From NCBI RefSeq assembly GCF_014467015.1, contig NZ_CP058559.1, positions 2,542,001 through 2,606,000 of the forward strand: a DNA stretch of 64,000 nucleotides, written 5' to 3'. This document shows, piece after piece, positions 17,342 through 25,946 of the stretch (position 1 is the first letter of the stretch; every line of letters starts with the position of its first letter). Below the pieces are notes generated by a model. That model worked only from the letters and a program-made list of their open reading frames with translations, searched no databases and was not told the DNA's origin. The translations under genes were made by a program, and so were the position numbers. Source of the DNA: Alkalicella caledoniensis. Its GTDB lineage: Bacteria > Bacillota > Proteinivoracia > Proteinivoracales > Proteinivoracaceae.

Positions 17342-18865
17342 TTTATTTCACCCCCATATAGAGAGGTATAGGTATCAATTTTTCTTACTTCGGTTTTAAC
17401 GGCTAAATGAGGAGGCAGGCTTTTACGTAGCGATGTATCCACTATTGTTATTCCTTGTCTAGCAAAATGCTCTGCTGCATCTCTGATATCTACGGCACTG
17501 TTGAGGTTATTCTCATAGCAAAATTCTAATGCCTTATCCAAGACCTCACTAGAATACTTTCGCTCTACAGATTTAATTAGGCCAAATTGTTCACGGATAT
17601 ACCTGCCTTTTTCTTTCTTTATGGTCTCTAAGAGCAACTTGGCTATTTCACTTCCACCTAGCATTTCTAAGGTCTTATCGTACATATCATCTAGCTTAGA
17701 ATCGTAGTATCATAAATGGTTCCTGTTTCTAATTAGTTCTCCTTTTCCTGTGGAAATACTGTGTTTAGAAATTATATTTCCTTTCTTGTCAGTAATGACT
17801 AGTTTATTACCATAAATACTTATTCCTACTTCAGCACCTGGCTTGTAAGTTCCTATGGGAACAGTATATCTATTACTTAAGTACAAAATGGTATTGTCTT
17901 TTCGCACAGTTCTTGTTAAGCTATCTTTAGTAACAATTGTATGTGGTATCGGCTGAAGATGTTGTTTTTCAAGGGCAAACACTTCTGCTGGTACCTTTTT
18001 TGTCGTTCCATGGACTTTAGCATTTGCAGTCCTGTCAAGCCAATCCCAACACTCTCGATTAAAGGTCCTAATATCTGTGAATAGTCTGTTTGCTGCGAAG
18101 TTATACTTCATGTATTTAGCCACGGATTCAACTCTTCCTTTACTCTCTGGATCATAAGCCTTACATAAATGAACCTTGAATCCCATTGCCTTTTTATACT
18201 TTTCAAATTCATATTGTATATGATGTCACCATAGTTTTCATTAACGGTTGCAATTTTTATCTTGGTCAAATACTAATTCCTTAGGAACTCCTCCAATATA
18301 CTTAAAACAGTGATTCAGCATGCGTATGAGTGTTTATGTGGTAAAGGACTTGTCCACCCACTCACCGTACTTAAATCTACTATTCGATAGTACTGCTCCC
18401 ATGCCATAAACTTTAGTTTTACCACCGTTGGTGTTACGTAGTTTCGTTTCTCCGAAATCAACTTGCAACTGATAACCCATTGGGGGATCTACTACCGCCT
18501 GATACTGTCTAGCAGTGCTCTGCTTTGGTATGTTATGGTTTTTTCTAAGATCCATAATGTATTTTCTAAGAGTACGGTCTTTAATTGACTTATCCTGGTA
18601 GTGTTCTAGCAGCCAGTCATGTATTTGAGCAGTGCTTATATCTGGGAACTGTTTTAACTAGGTCAAGATAGGCATGATACTTATCAAGCTTTCTTGCCTT
18701 TCTACTTTTCTGTATTTCCAAAAATTCATCAGGGGTAACATCCCAGTACTTTCTTACTGTTTTGTAATTTAGATTAAGCCTATTAGCTACTGGAGTCTTA
18801 TTTAACCCAATATCTTTAAAATGATGAATATCGCTGTACATTTTCCACCTCACCAATTTCTCCAC
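17338..18865 (-). pseudogene. istA: istA transposase pseudogene with several stops and frameshifts
   Basis: The IS21 transposase can be followed in pieces from 18865 to 17338. The N-terminal HTH part (MEKLVRWKMYSDIHHFK) is shifted out of frame near 18655, where it should continue KQFPDISTAQIHDWLLEHYQ. An in-frame TAA follows WVDKSFTT near 18334. Further frameshifts lie near 18230-18260, where an extra A follows VFDQDK and another indel follows DIIY. An in-frame TGA near 17695 follows RNRNHL. The last 115 codons (MYDKTLEMLG to the stop) remain open to the istB overlap. At least two stops and three frameshifts make it non-functional. Confidence 0.92.
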
Positions 18866-19006
18866 ACTCCTTAAAATTTAGCTAAAATTAATATATCAGC
18901 TTTTTTAAGAAAGTGGTGATTTTTTTAGCCACTTTTAGTTGCCGAAATTCATCCATTTTATTTATGTTATCATTTACGAATATTTCCAGACGCGTGAAAT
19001 AAATTT

Positions 19007-19060
19007 TACTTACAAAGCAAAAAATCCCGACTAAAATCGGGATTTTTTGCTTTGTAAGTA
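19007..19060. terminator. Perfect 24-bp inverted repeat (bidirectional terminator-like)
   Basis: Arms 19007-19030 and 19037-19060 are perfectly complementary with a 6-nt loop; the core is AAAAAATCCCGA / TCGGGATTTTTT. It is flanked by the direct repeat ATGTTATCAT, at about 18965 and again at 19060. It probably terminated the gene whose 3' part was replaced by IS21. Confidence 0.75.
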
Positions 19061-19111
19061 TGTTATCATATGTGCAAGATAAAAAGCGCAAAAAAAGGGG
19101 TGTGGTAAAAT

Positions 19112-19234
19112 ATGAAGATATTAGTAAAGAAGAGTTTAGCTGTAGCAATATTTCTAAGTTTAATTTTTGTGTATAAGATAAATGCTCATGCAGGTGAAAA
19201 AGATGTTCCTCGGGTATTTGTAATTGTCAACTGA
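19112..19234 (+). pseudogene. Truncated gene for a secreted protein, cut by IS21
   Basis: The reading frame begins MKILVKKSLAVAIFLSLIFV, followed by YKINAHAGEKDVPRVFVI. This is a textbook signal peptide (KK, hydrophobic core, AHA cleavage site) plus about 13 mature residues. The frame then runs into the left end of the intact IS21 element at 19225 and stops at TGA 19232-19234. The rest of the gene is not found on the other side of the element. The original function is unknown. Confidence 0.75.
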
Positions 19235-19282
19235 AAATTCCTCTAAATAGTAATTTAATTTTCCCCTAGAGGAGCAAAAAAA

Positions 19283-20044
19283 TTATTGCTGATTTAGCCA
19301 GTCTTGAGTTTCTTTTAAGCGATAGGAGTTACCGTTCATATTTACAATGTAAGACTTGTGAGTTAAGCGATCTACCATTGCAGCAGTCATAACTGGATCT
19401 TTGAAAATCTCTTCCCAGCGATCAAAAGAAAGATTGGTTGTTATGATAGTCGACTTTCTCCCCGCTCTTAAAGATAAGTAAGTAAAAAGTAGTTCGGATG
19501 CTTCTTTATCAAAGGATATATATCCAAGCTCGTCTGCTATGATCAAATCATATTTTTCAAAACGGTTCTCAAAGCTTCTAAGAGTCTTCTGTGAGCGGCA
19601 TTCTTTAAGCTCATTAACTAGTAGAGGTATTGTTGTAAACAAAACCTTGTAGCCCGCATTACAGGCTTTTATGCCTAGTCCGATGGCCATGTGACTCTTA
19701 CCAGTCCCTGGGTTTCCAGCTAGTATTATGTTTTGACCTGTCTCTATGAATTTTAGGGTGGAGAAGATTTTAACTTTTTCCCCTGCATCAGCAGGTAGGT
19801 CTTTAATGGAAAGGTCTTCTAGGTACTTTTTGTAGGGGAATTTAGCGTTTCTTATGCGGTTTTTACGACCATTTTCTTTCCGCAAATCATATTCTTTTTC
19901 TAAAAGGTCAATTAAAAAGTCCTCATAAGATAAACTTCCTCTGTAGGCTTCATCTATCCTTTCTTGATAATCTTTGCTAGTTCCTGGCAGCTTCAATTCT
20001 TTACAAAGTTCATTAATTCTTTTAATGGTCTCTTTCTGCATCAT
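19283..20044 (-). CDS. istB: IstB ATP-binding helper protein (intact IS21)
   Basis: 253 residues with Walker A ILAGNPGTGKSHMAIGLG, Walker B region LIIADELGYISFD and sensor STIITTNLSFDRWEEIFKD. It overlaps the end of istA by 4 nt, the usual IS21 coupling. It is clearly divergent from the IstB at 16589-17341, so the two elements are separate arrivals and not duplicates. Confidence 0.95.
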   Translation of the reverse strand: MMQKETIKRINELCKELKLPGTSKDYQERIDEAYRGSLSYEDFLIDLLEKEYDLRKENGRKNRIRNAKFPYKKYLEDLSIKDLPADAGEKVKIFSTLKFIETGQNIILAGNPGTGKSHMAIGLGIKACNAGYKVLFTTIPLLVNELKECRSQKTLRSFENRFEKYDLIIADELGYISFDKEASELLFTYLSLRAGRKSTIITTNLSFDRWEEIFKDPVMTAAMVDRLTHKSYIVNMNGNSYRLKETQDWLNQQ

Positions 20045-21609
20045 ATTATCGTAGCCTCCTTTTGAAAGGCTGCTTGATTATTGCCTAAGAGTTTTCCATA
20101 GTGATTTAATATGAACTTTGAGTTTGCAATAATATCAGTAGTCCTTTCAATAATCTTTGTTTGTGGTTCCTCTTCTCTGTTAATCAGCAGTTTTATCTTC
20201 TCTGTGCTAACACTGGTTATGCTGATTCTTTCAAGTCTTTCTATGATTTTTAATGTTGGATATAGACCTTTTTCGCCAATAATTTCAAGAAGCTCTATGA
20301 ATTCTCTAGGATTTTCGGTATAATAGTTATGATATATTTTTTGGAGCTTGGTATCCATTTGGCGTATGGCGGCGCTTGAATGAAGGGACCCAGGCTTCTT
20401 TTTTATTGTATTAACGTAGTGCTCAATATTAAGTGTCCAAGTAAAGTTGCCATAACTTCTTTTATGTTCTGCAATTTTCTGTTGGTCATAATAAATCTGG
20501 ATTTGGTGAGGATATATCTTAACGAAAACGAACTTTCCTACCAAGTGATCAGGTACAGAATATTTATTTTCATCAATGCTTATTGTTGAGTATTTACTAA
20601 CTCTATACTCTGCTGTTCTTGCAGTATCATAATCAGGCATTAGGGAAAGGAGGTGCTTTTGTTCTTCCTCTAAAACCTCCCTAGGGCTTTTCCCGCCATT
20701 TGCTTTTGTGGGCTTTGAGTTAAGTTTATCTAGTTCTTTTTCTAAATACTCATTAGCTTCTTCTAAGCTATCAAAGGTGTCCCTTTTACTAAATGCCTTT
20801 CTTCTAATGTACTCAACACTTCGCTCAACTCGACCTTTTTCATTCCCTTTGGCTATATTGCAAAATCGATATCTAAATCCATAATAAAGAGATAGTTTTA
20901 GTAAGTCATCAGTTGGTTCCTTTTCATTCTTAGCAGCAAAGCTTTTTACTGCTACTTTCATGTTATCGTATACTACTGTCCGATGGACACCATTCATTTT
21001 TTTGAAAAAACGCACATGAACGTCAAGGAAACTCTCCATTTTCTGATTGTGATAAAGGTGAGCATACCGGTGGTTCCCCATGGCATTTGCAAATGCTCCC
21101 ATCTGAAAAGTCTTTGGCTTTCCTCCAATTATTAACTTTACATAACCCCAATCAAACTCAGTACTATCTCCATATGAGTATTCTTGACGAATGTAGGCTT
21201 CCTTACTTTCTTTTTCAACCTTTCTAATATAGCTACAGACAGTTGAATAGCTTATGTCATAGCCTTTCTCGGATAGGCACTCAAATATATCAATCTTCTT
21301 CTTTTGCTGCTTTCTTCTACCTGTATTTTGTTTCTCTTCATTTTCTTTTAGGTAGTTATTGATCTCGCCAATAATTTCATCAGTCAATTTTCTCTTCACT
21401 GGCTTTCTTGCCTTATACTTTGGTGGTGATACTAAATCTTCGATTAGAGTAGTATCTTCTATTTCATTTCCTACTAATTCTGCCTTCTTTGCCTCATACT
21501 CTCTGATATACTTTCTAATTGTCTTACGGTCAATGCCTGTCCTTCTATGGATTTCCCATTGAGAAACCCCATCTCTTAAATTTGATAAAATAATTTCTTG
21601 TTTATTCAT
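20041..21609 (-). CDS. istA: IS21 transposase IstA (intact)
   Basis: About 522 residues. An N-terminal IS21-type helix-turn-helix (EIHRRTGIDRKTIRKYIREY) is followed by the rve/DDE integrase core. The core holds DSTEFDWGYVKLIIGGK (first Asp region), TVVYDNMKVAVKSF (second Asp region) and GNEKGRVERSVEYIRRKAF (Glu region). A Mu-C-like beta domain comes later (YSVPDHLVGKFVFVKIYPHQ). ATG at 21607-21609 was preferred; a GTG four codons earlier overlaps the GGGGAG binding site. Confidence 0.94.
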   Translation of the reverse strand: MNKQEIILSNLRDGVSQWEIHRRTGIDRKTIRKYIREYEAKKAELVGNEIEDTTLIEDLVSPPKYKARKPVKRKLTDEIIGEINNYLKENEEKQNTGRRKQQKKKIDIFECLSEKGYDISYSTVCSYIRKVEKESKEAYIRQEYSYGDSTEFDWGYVKLIIGGKPKTFQMGAFANAMGNHRYAHLYHNQKMESFLDVHVRFFKKMNGVHRTVVYDNMKVAVKSFAAKNEKEPTDDLLKLSLYYGFRYRFCNIAKGNEKGRVERSVEYIRRKAFSKRDTFDSLEEANEYLEKELDKLNSKPTKANGGKSPREVLEEEQKHLLSLMPDYDTARTAEYRVSKYSTISIDENKYSVPDHLVGKFVFVKIYPHQIQIYYDQQKIAEHKRSYGNFTWTLNIEHYVNTIKKKPGSLHSSAAIRQMDTKLQKIYHNYYTENPREFIELLEIIGEKGLYPTLKIIERLERISITSVSTEKIKLLINREEEPQTKIIERTTDIIANSKFILNHYGKLLGNNQAAFQKEATII

Positions 21610-21691
21610 TAAAGTAATCACTCCCCTGTCCTCCCCTATGATGTCATAGGGATATTATATATTTCCTCTAGGGGAATTTTCAACTGTTACA

Positions 21692-22040
21692 CTAGGGTAA
21701 TTTTAGGTTACCATAAACAGGTATTGAAAGTGATAGAAATTGATTACCATTTAATACTAGACTGACATATGATTTGAGACAATAATAAAACACCTTCTTA
21801 GGCTGCCTTTCCTCAGGGGATTGGTAGCTTAACTTTCCTTGATCAGAGTGGATGGTTACTCCTTCTGGATATTCTGCTGATGTCAAAGCTGTTTTTAGCG
21901 TATCTATGACTAAGGGTGTTTGTTGATGGTCATAAAGCTTATAAGCTATGATTTCATTATTAAGAAGATCCATAAGTGATGATAAATAAAATGATATTGA
22001 ATATAGGTAATGTCTGTTGCTGATTTGGTTTTATAGTTGT
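21692..22040 (-). pseudogene. IS3-family transposase (OrfB) remnant
   Basis: The stretch MDLLNNEIIAYKLYDHQQTP through GVTIHSDQG is the central DDE region of IS3/IS150 OrfB, including the second catalytic Asp in HSDQG. Just upstream, in another frame, DITYIQY (around 22006) is the expected preceding segment, so a frameshift separates them. The reading falls out of frame after YQSPEE, and the C-terminal Glu region is missing. It is a decayed fragment between the IS21 element and the regulator gene. Confidence 0.8.
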
Positions 22041-22128
22041 AAAATCCAATTTATTATGTTAGCCTACTTTAAAACGTTTTTTTTAACTAGAAGGTAGGAA
22101 AATAGCTAGAATTAACATAATTCGGGAT

Positions 22129-23085
22129 TTAAACCTTTGGGATAAAAATTCCATATTTTTTCTTAGTAATTTCAATATATTGCATATAAAGGTCATTAAA
22201 ACCTTCTAACTTTAGGAGAAAAATAGCTGTTTTTAAAGATTCCATATACCCCTTATATCCAAGACTAAACTGGGCTATCCCTTTTCTATAGAATAATGAG
22301 TATAGGGAATGATGTGTCTGTTTGTTGATACAGAAATTTATTCCTGCATTAGAAGTTTCGATGACTTTCTGATGCTCATCTAGCATGTGAAAGTTATACG
22401 CTATATTCGAGTAAACTTTTATGATTAGAAAGTCTTTATATTTCGTATTAGTAACATCGTTCATTAAGGAATCTAAAATAAATGTTAGTATTTCAATACT
22501 AATTTCGTAATTGCTATGGTTTTCGGCTATCAATAAGCTTATGAGAAATAGAATTCTAATCTCTATGTAACTGTACTTATAATCCTTATATTTTTTTATG
22601 TTAAAGTTTGGAATAGTTAGGCGTAAACTTCTTATTAAGTCAAGCTCAGCAGCATCCCATTCAATAGAAAAACTAGAGTGAAATTTTCTAATAGAGCTAA
22701 TGAATACTTTAAACTGCGTCAATTCATGAATATTAACTAACGATACTCCGGTTTTTGATGAAAAATTATCATGTATACTTTTCTCTAACTCAATAAGCTT
22801 ATCTTTATGGTAATTTGCTGTAATGTAGTCAAGTTCATCGTGATAATCCACTAAATGCTTATTGGACCTACAGCTTTTGAGTAACTCTAATAGATCAAAC
22901 TTATAAGCAAGTGAAAGTAATTCCAAAGTTTCGTATCTAGGCTTGACTTCGCCATTTTCAATTTTCCTTATGGTATCTACATTCACGCCCACTTTTTTTT
23001 GAACATACGATTGACTATACCCCATATCTTTTCTTAATCTATTGAGTTCCCTACCAAAATATGCAAGGTCATAACTAATGAACAT
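22129..23085 (-). CDS. XRE-family regulator with TPR-like C-domain (RRNPP-like), divergent from the RiPP cluster
   Basis: 318 residues. The N-terminal 65 residues are a Cro/CI-type helix-turn-helix (LRKDMGYSQSYVQKKVGVNV and DTIRKIENGEVKPRYETLE). The remaining 250 residues are helical, with repeated pairs typical of Rgg/PlcR-type peptide-sensing regulators (for example IIKVYSNIAYNFHMLDEHQK followed by CINKQTHHSLYSLFYRKGIA). It is transcribed away from the PqqD-kinase-rSAM operon across an AT-rich intergenic region that holds a dyad. Regulation of that operon, perhaps in response to a peptide, is inferred from architecture and position only. Confidence 0.8.
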   Translation of the reverse strand: MFISYDLAYFGRELNRLRKDMGYSQSYVQKKVGVNVDTIRKIENGEVKPRYETLELLSLAYKFDLLELLKSCRSNKHLVDYHDELDYITANYHKDKLIELEKSIHDNFSSKTGVSLVNIHELTQFKVFISSIRKFHSSFSIEWDAAELDLIRSLRLTIPNFNIKKYKDYKYSYIEIRILFLISLLIAENHSNYEISIEILTFILDSLMNDVTNTKYKDFLIIKVYSNIAYNFHMLDEHQKVIETSNAGINFCINKQTHHSLYSLFYRKGIAQFSLGYKGYMESLKTAIFLLKLEGFNDLYMQYIEITKKKYGIFIPKV

Positions 23086-23138
23086 GCTCCTCCCCCCTAA
23101 CTTTATATCAAATTAATTATTTTTATTTTTTTATATTT

Positions 23139-23175
23139 TTATAATAGTCTTAAAATTATTTTAAAACTATTATAA
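23139..23175. promoter_or_regulatory. Candidate operator dyad upstream of the XRE regulator
   Basis: TTATAATAGT (23139-23148) and its perfect complement ACTATTATAA (23166-23175) are separated by 17 nt. They lie about 55-90 nt upstream of the regulator start. The spacing suits a dimeric XRE protein, so autoregulation is a plausible but unproven reading. Confidence 0.45.
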
Positions 23176-23310
23176 GTCAAAGTCAACAAATAATTAGCTT
23201 TTAAATGTTAAATAGTAAATTTTGTATGTCTTTAATTATTATAGTGATAGCTGAACAAGGTACTGCTTAATAAAGGAAATACTGGTGATGTGTTTACTAT
23301 TCTTAAATAA

Positions 23311-23430
23311 TGGAGCTCTCGGACTTCGTGTTCCTCACCCCATCTTTCGTTTAGCTAATCAGCTCTTAAGTTATCCCATCGAAATTAATTGTACTGCTAA
23401 TATACTCACTTGGGGTCAATGAATTGTCTG
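23311..23430. repeat. Partial copy (right half) of the foldback repeat
   Basis: It matches the right arm of the element at 5008-5118, sharing GTTCCTC, the CCCC(A/T)TCTTTCGTTTAGCTA region, CAGCTCTTAAG, ATTAATTGTACTGCT and GGGTCAATGA. The left half is missing, so the long hairpin cannot form. It lies between the regulator and the RiPP-like operon. Confidence 0.7.
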
Positions 23431-23447
23431 AGTTTGTCTACAAGCTG

Positions 23448-23475
23448 AAACCCCGATTAACATCGGGGTTTAAAT
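23448..23475 (+). terminator. Hairpin upstream of the RiPP-like operon
   Basis: AAACCCCGAT (23448-23457) pairs perfectly with ATCGGGGTTT (23462-23471). It may insulate the operon from upstream transcription or act in attenuation. The T-run is weak. Confidence 0.55.
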
Positions 23476-23607
23476 TAATTTAATTATGATATTATTTTTT
23501 TAATATATCTTCCGAATATTTTATGAAAAAAGGTTGTTATTAAGGGGGATACTCAGTCAATAGACATGACCCAAGAGGTCAAAAATATTATGATGAGGGG
23601 GAAAACA

Positions 23608-23913
23608 ATGGATTTAGGTAGAATGTCTATCAAAGGAAAAGAAAATATAATACTTAGAGAGATCGAGGGTGAATACATTTTGGTTCCTATCTCACGCAAT
23701 TTTAGTAACACAACATCTATATATAAACTAAATAAAACCTCTGTCTATATTTGGGACTTAATAAAGGATAATGAGGTTAAACTAACTAAACTGGCTCATA
23801 ATTTTAGTGAAAAGTTTAAGGTAGATGAAGAAACTGCACTGAATGACGTGAATGATTTACTTTACAAACTTAATGAATATAGTCTTATTGAGCTAAACAA
23901 TGAAGCAGATTAA
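23608..23913 (+). CDS. PqqD-like protein (RiPP recognition element)
   Basis: 101 residues of the PqqD/RRE fold: an N-terminal beta region (ENIILREIEGEYILVPI), then TSIYKLNKTSVYIWDLI and the helical end FKVDEETALNDVNDLLYKL. This matches the PqqD pattern (N.tG..IW.li......i...l...y.v....a..dv..fl..L). Such domains bind the leader peptide and present it to modifying enzymes. The start was placed at ATG 23608 because GAGGGGG lies 6 nt before it; an ATG at 23566 lacks a well-spaced site. It overlaps the kinase gene by 14 nt. It is the first gene of a seven-gene operon. Confidence 0.85.
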   Translation: MDLGRMSIKGKENIILREIEGEYILVPISRNFSNTTSIYKLNKTSVYIWDLIKDNEVKLTKLAHNFSEKFKVDEETALNDVNDLLYKLNEYSLIELNNEAD

Positions 23914-24727
23914 TTATTGGATTGCTCCGCATAGTGTTTATCAATTTGAGTTCCCTAATGATTTTATGTATAAGGGTTCAAATATAACAGATGTTAAGGC
24001 GTCAGGCAGAATAACGATAGCTAAAGAACTAGGATGCTTGGACAAGCCTCCAAAAGGATTAAGTTTGAGTACTTGGAATTTATGTGGCAGTATAAGTAAT
24101 TATAGTATAAGAACTGAATTTAAAAGCAATTATGACTTATCTCCTGGGAGTTTATTAACAGTAGGAAGAGACACAGATGTAACTATATATACTCCCTATA
24201 TTGACTATTATATACTCGGCAATGATTTAAGTTATATTTCTTTGATGAACAAGGTAATGACAATCAGATGTTCTTCATTTATATTAAAAGAGACTTTATT
24301 TCTATTCTTAGGTGAGAGTGGAAGTGGAAAAAGTACTATTGTAGCAGAGGCTAAGGAAAATTTCATTAATCCTATCATTCTTTCAGATGACCACTTAGGT
24401 TTAAATGTTGAAAATAATTCTATAAGTGCTTTTACACCACTTTGGGATAAAGTGAATCTAGATATGAAAGAAGCAAAATGTAAAGAAATAAAAAAAATGA
24501 TTGTATTCTTGCTTGAGGATGAATCTAGTAGAAAGAAAATTCAACGAGTATCAAGTGTTATTGAAAAAATTACATTTGTGCTTAAATCTACTGTTTTATT
24601 CGGGGTAGATAAGGGTATTTCAAAAAAATTATTAGATTATTCGAAAGGAATACTACATTATGACTTTTATATTGCTCCACAAAAAAACTGTATCAAAATT
24701 TTTGACTTTATACGAAGTATAGAATAA
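23900..24727 (+). CDS. HprK-like serine kinase of a RiPP cluster
   Basis: 275 residues. A clear P-loop GESGSGKST at residues 138-146 is followed by ILSDDHLGL (about 160-168), which matches the acidic DD segment of HPr kinase/phosphorylase-like proteins. The N-terminal half resembles the first domain of HprK-related kinases found near PqqD genes. No HPr gene is nearby. Established knowledge: HprK homologues in lasso peptide clusters phosphorylate a C-terminal serine of the precursor. By analogy this enzyme could phosphorylate the candidate precursor encoded at the operon end, whose tail contains two serines. That is an inference. Confidence 0.8.
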   Translation: MKQINYWIAPHSVYQFEFPNDFMYKGSNITDVKASGRITIAKELGCLDKPPKGLSLSTWNLCGSISNYSIRTEFKSNYDLSPGSLLTVGRDTDVTIYTPYIDYYILGNDLSYISLMNKVMTIRCSSFILKETLFLFLGESGSGKSTIVAEAKENFINPIILSDDHLGLNVENNSISAFTPLWDKVNLDMKEAKCKEIKKMIVFLLEDESSRKKIQRVSSVIEKITFVLKSTVLFGVDKGISKKLLDYSKGILHYDFYIAPQKNCIKIFDFIRSIE

Positions 24728-24741
24728 TTAAGGATTTTATA

Positions 24742-25065
24742 ATGGATAAGTATACATGCACTAAAACCCAATTCGAGATATTAAAAATATTACTTCATCA
24801 CCATGAGTTTATTTCCCTTAATTTTAAGGGGAGTAGCATGCATCCAACTATTTTAAACTACTCTACAGTTAATATTGTAGCACCCAGAGGTTATGAAATA
24901 GGCAAAATTTACGCATATCATGATGATTTAGAGAGTTTCCCGAGGTTAGTTTGCCATAGATTAATCAAGATACAAGGGGGGCTATACTATTTTAAAGGTG
25001 ATAATAGAAATAAAGTAGATGTACCAATCAAGAAAGACTTTATACTAGGGGAGGTGAAGCTTTGA
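24742..25065 (+). CDS. Soluble S24/S26 (signal-peptidase-like) protease
   Basis: 107 residues. GSSMHPTI at residues 30-37 carries the catalytic Ser (Ser32) of signal peptidase I/LexA-type enzymes. VCHRLIKI (His72) followed by YYFKGDNRN matches the S26B/SipW pattern, in which His replaces the usual Lys. No transmembrane anchor is seen, unlike true signal peptidases, so the enzyme is probably cytoplasmic. Cleavage of the leader of the encoded peptide is the natural guess. Its stop overlaps the TTG start of the next gene. Confidence 0.82.
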   Translation: MDKYTCTKTQFEILKILLHHHEFISLNFKGSSMHPTILNYSTVNIVAPRGYEIGKIYAYHDDLESFPRLVCHRLIKIQGGLYYFKGDNRNKVDVPIKKDFILGEVKL

Positions 25066-25946
25066 GTCTAGTTAGTAATGTATTAGGTTTTGAACTTACT
25101 GATTCTTGTAATTTTTACTGTATTCATTGCTACTTAGGAAAGAAAAAAAATAACTATCTAAATACAAATATTATTAGTTTTGTTGAAAAACTATTAGGTA
25201 ATCAATTTGTAATCGTTGATTTCACAGGTGGTGAGCCACTGTTACACCCGGAGTTTATTGATATATATACTTTCCTTGTAAAAAGAGGGTATCTTATAAG
25301 AATATACACTAATGGATCCATTTTAAATAAAGAGATAATGGATTTATTTCGTCAGTATATGCCATATCACATTTATATATCAGTATATGGTATGACATCA
25401 GCAACTTATCAAGAGATTACTGGAACCAATTTATTTGATAAGGTATTCGAAAATATAGGAGTTTTAAATGATATATGTAATGACTTAACCTTAAACTTTA
25501 CTGTGCTAAGGCAGAATTATAATGATGTAGAGTATTTTAAAGCATATTGCGCTACTAATAAGTTTAGATATTCCATATCTAATCAAGTAATACCTAATTT
25601 AGATAATAGCCTTAATGTTGAAAACTATAGACTGCATCCTAAAGAAATAGTAGACCTTAATACAAACATTGTTACTACTGCTGACTCACCTCACTATTGT
25701 GACGCAGGAAAAAGTATATTTATAGATTCTACAGCGATGTTACGCGGTTGCCCAATTTTAAAAACTAAATATGATTTACATCTTTCAAAACCTTGTACGG
25801 ATATGCAACAAATTAAACTAGCAAGAAGACAAATAATAGAATTTTGTAAAGAGGAAAAAATGTGTGCAGGGTGGTTAAATATAGAAGAAAATGCAATAAA
25901 TTATGTCAACAAAATAGCATATTATAGGAAAAACAAGGGATTATGA
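25062..25946 (+). CDS. Radical SAM enzyme (first of two)
   Basis: 294 residues. The 4Fe-4S motif CNFYCIHC (Cys16, Cys20, Cys23) and the SAM-binding FTGGEPLLHP show the radical SAM fold. The C-terminal part has additional cysteines (HYCDAGKSIFI, MLRGCP, KPCTDM, FCKEEKMCAGW) that resemble a SPASM/twitch auxiliary cluster site. The start is TTG at 25062 with GGGGAGGTG upstream; it overlaps the peptidase stop by 4 nt. Peptide modification guided by the PqqD-like protein is inferred from the operon. Confidence 0.88.
   Translation: MSLVSNVLGFELTDSCNFYCIHCYLGKKKNNYLNTNIISFVEKLLGNQFVIVDFTGGEPLLHPEFIDIYTFLVKRGYLIRIYTNGSILNKEIMDLFRQYMPYHIYISVYGMTSATYQEITGTNLFDKVFENIGVLNDICNDLTLNFTVLRQNYNDVEYFKAYCATNKFRYSISNQVIPNLDNSLNVENYRLHPKEIVDLNTNIVTTADSPHYCDAGKSIFIDSTAMLRGCPILKTKYDLHLSKPCTDMQQIKLARRQIIEFCKEEKMCAGWLNIEENAINYVNKIAYYRKNKGL

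Larger units (their letters stand above)
16545..18946 (-). mobile_element. IS21-family element, decayed (istA broken, istB intact)
   Basis: The ends carry imperfect inverted repeats. The left end starts TGGCAAGTACTTTTGGCTAA at 16545. The right end, read on the minus strand from about 18946, has GGCAACTAAAAGTGGCTAAA. Between them lie istB and a multiply interrupted istA, in the usual istA-istB order on the minus strand. The exact right end is uncertain by a few bases. Confidence 0.8.
19225..21691 (-). mobile_element. IS21-family element, intact istA-istB
   Basis: The left end reads TGTCAACTGAAAATTCC (from 19225). The right end, on the minus strand from 21691, reads TGTAACAGTTGAAAATTCC. Near-terminal repeats CCTCTAGGGG / CCCCTAGAGG lie at both ends. 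It contains overlapping istA and istB genes without visible lesions. It interrupts the secreted-protein gene on its left and abuts an IS3 remnant on its right. A clean target duplication was not seen. Confidence 0.88.

Noticed and set aside
17690-17705. In-frame TGA in the decayed istA as a possible selenocysteine codon
   Set aside because: The same gene has another stop and several frameshifts, and the site is not a cysteine position in IS21 transposases; it is ordinary decay.
22129-23085. XRE regulator as a prophage repressor
   Set aside because: No phage genes, integrase or attachment sites are nearby, and the long helical C-domain fits peptide-sensing regulators better.
23566-23607. Earlier ATG of the PqqD-like gene
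   Set aside because: The purine-rich site is 19 nt away from it, while the ATG at 23608 has GAGGGGG at proper spacing and begins the conserved domain.
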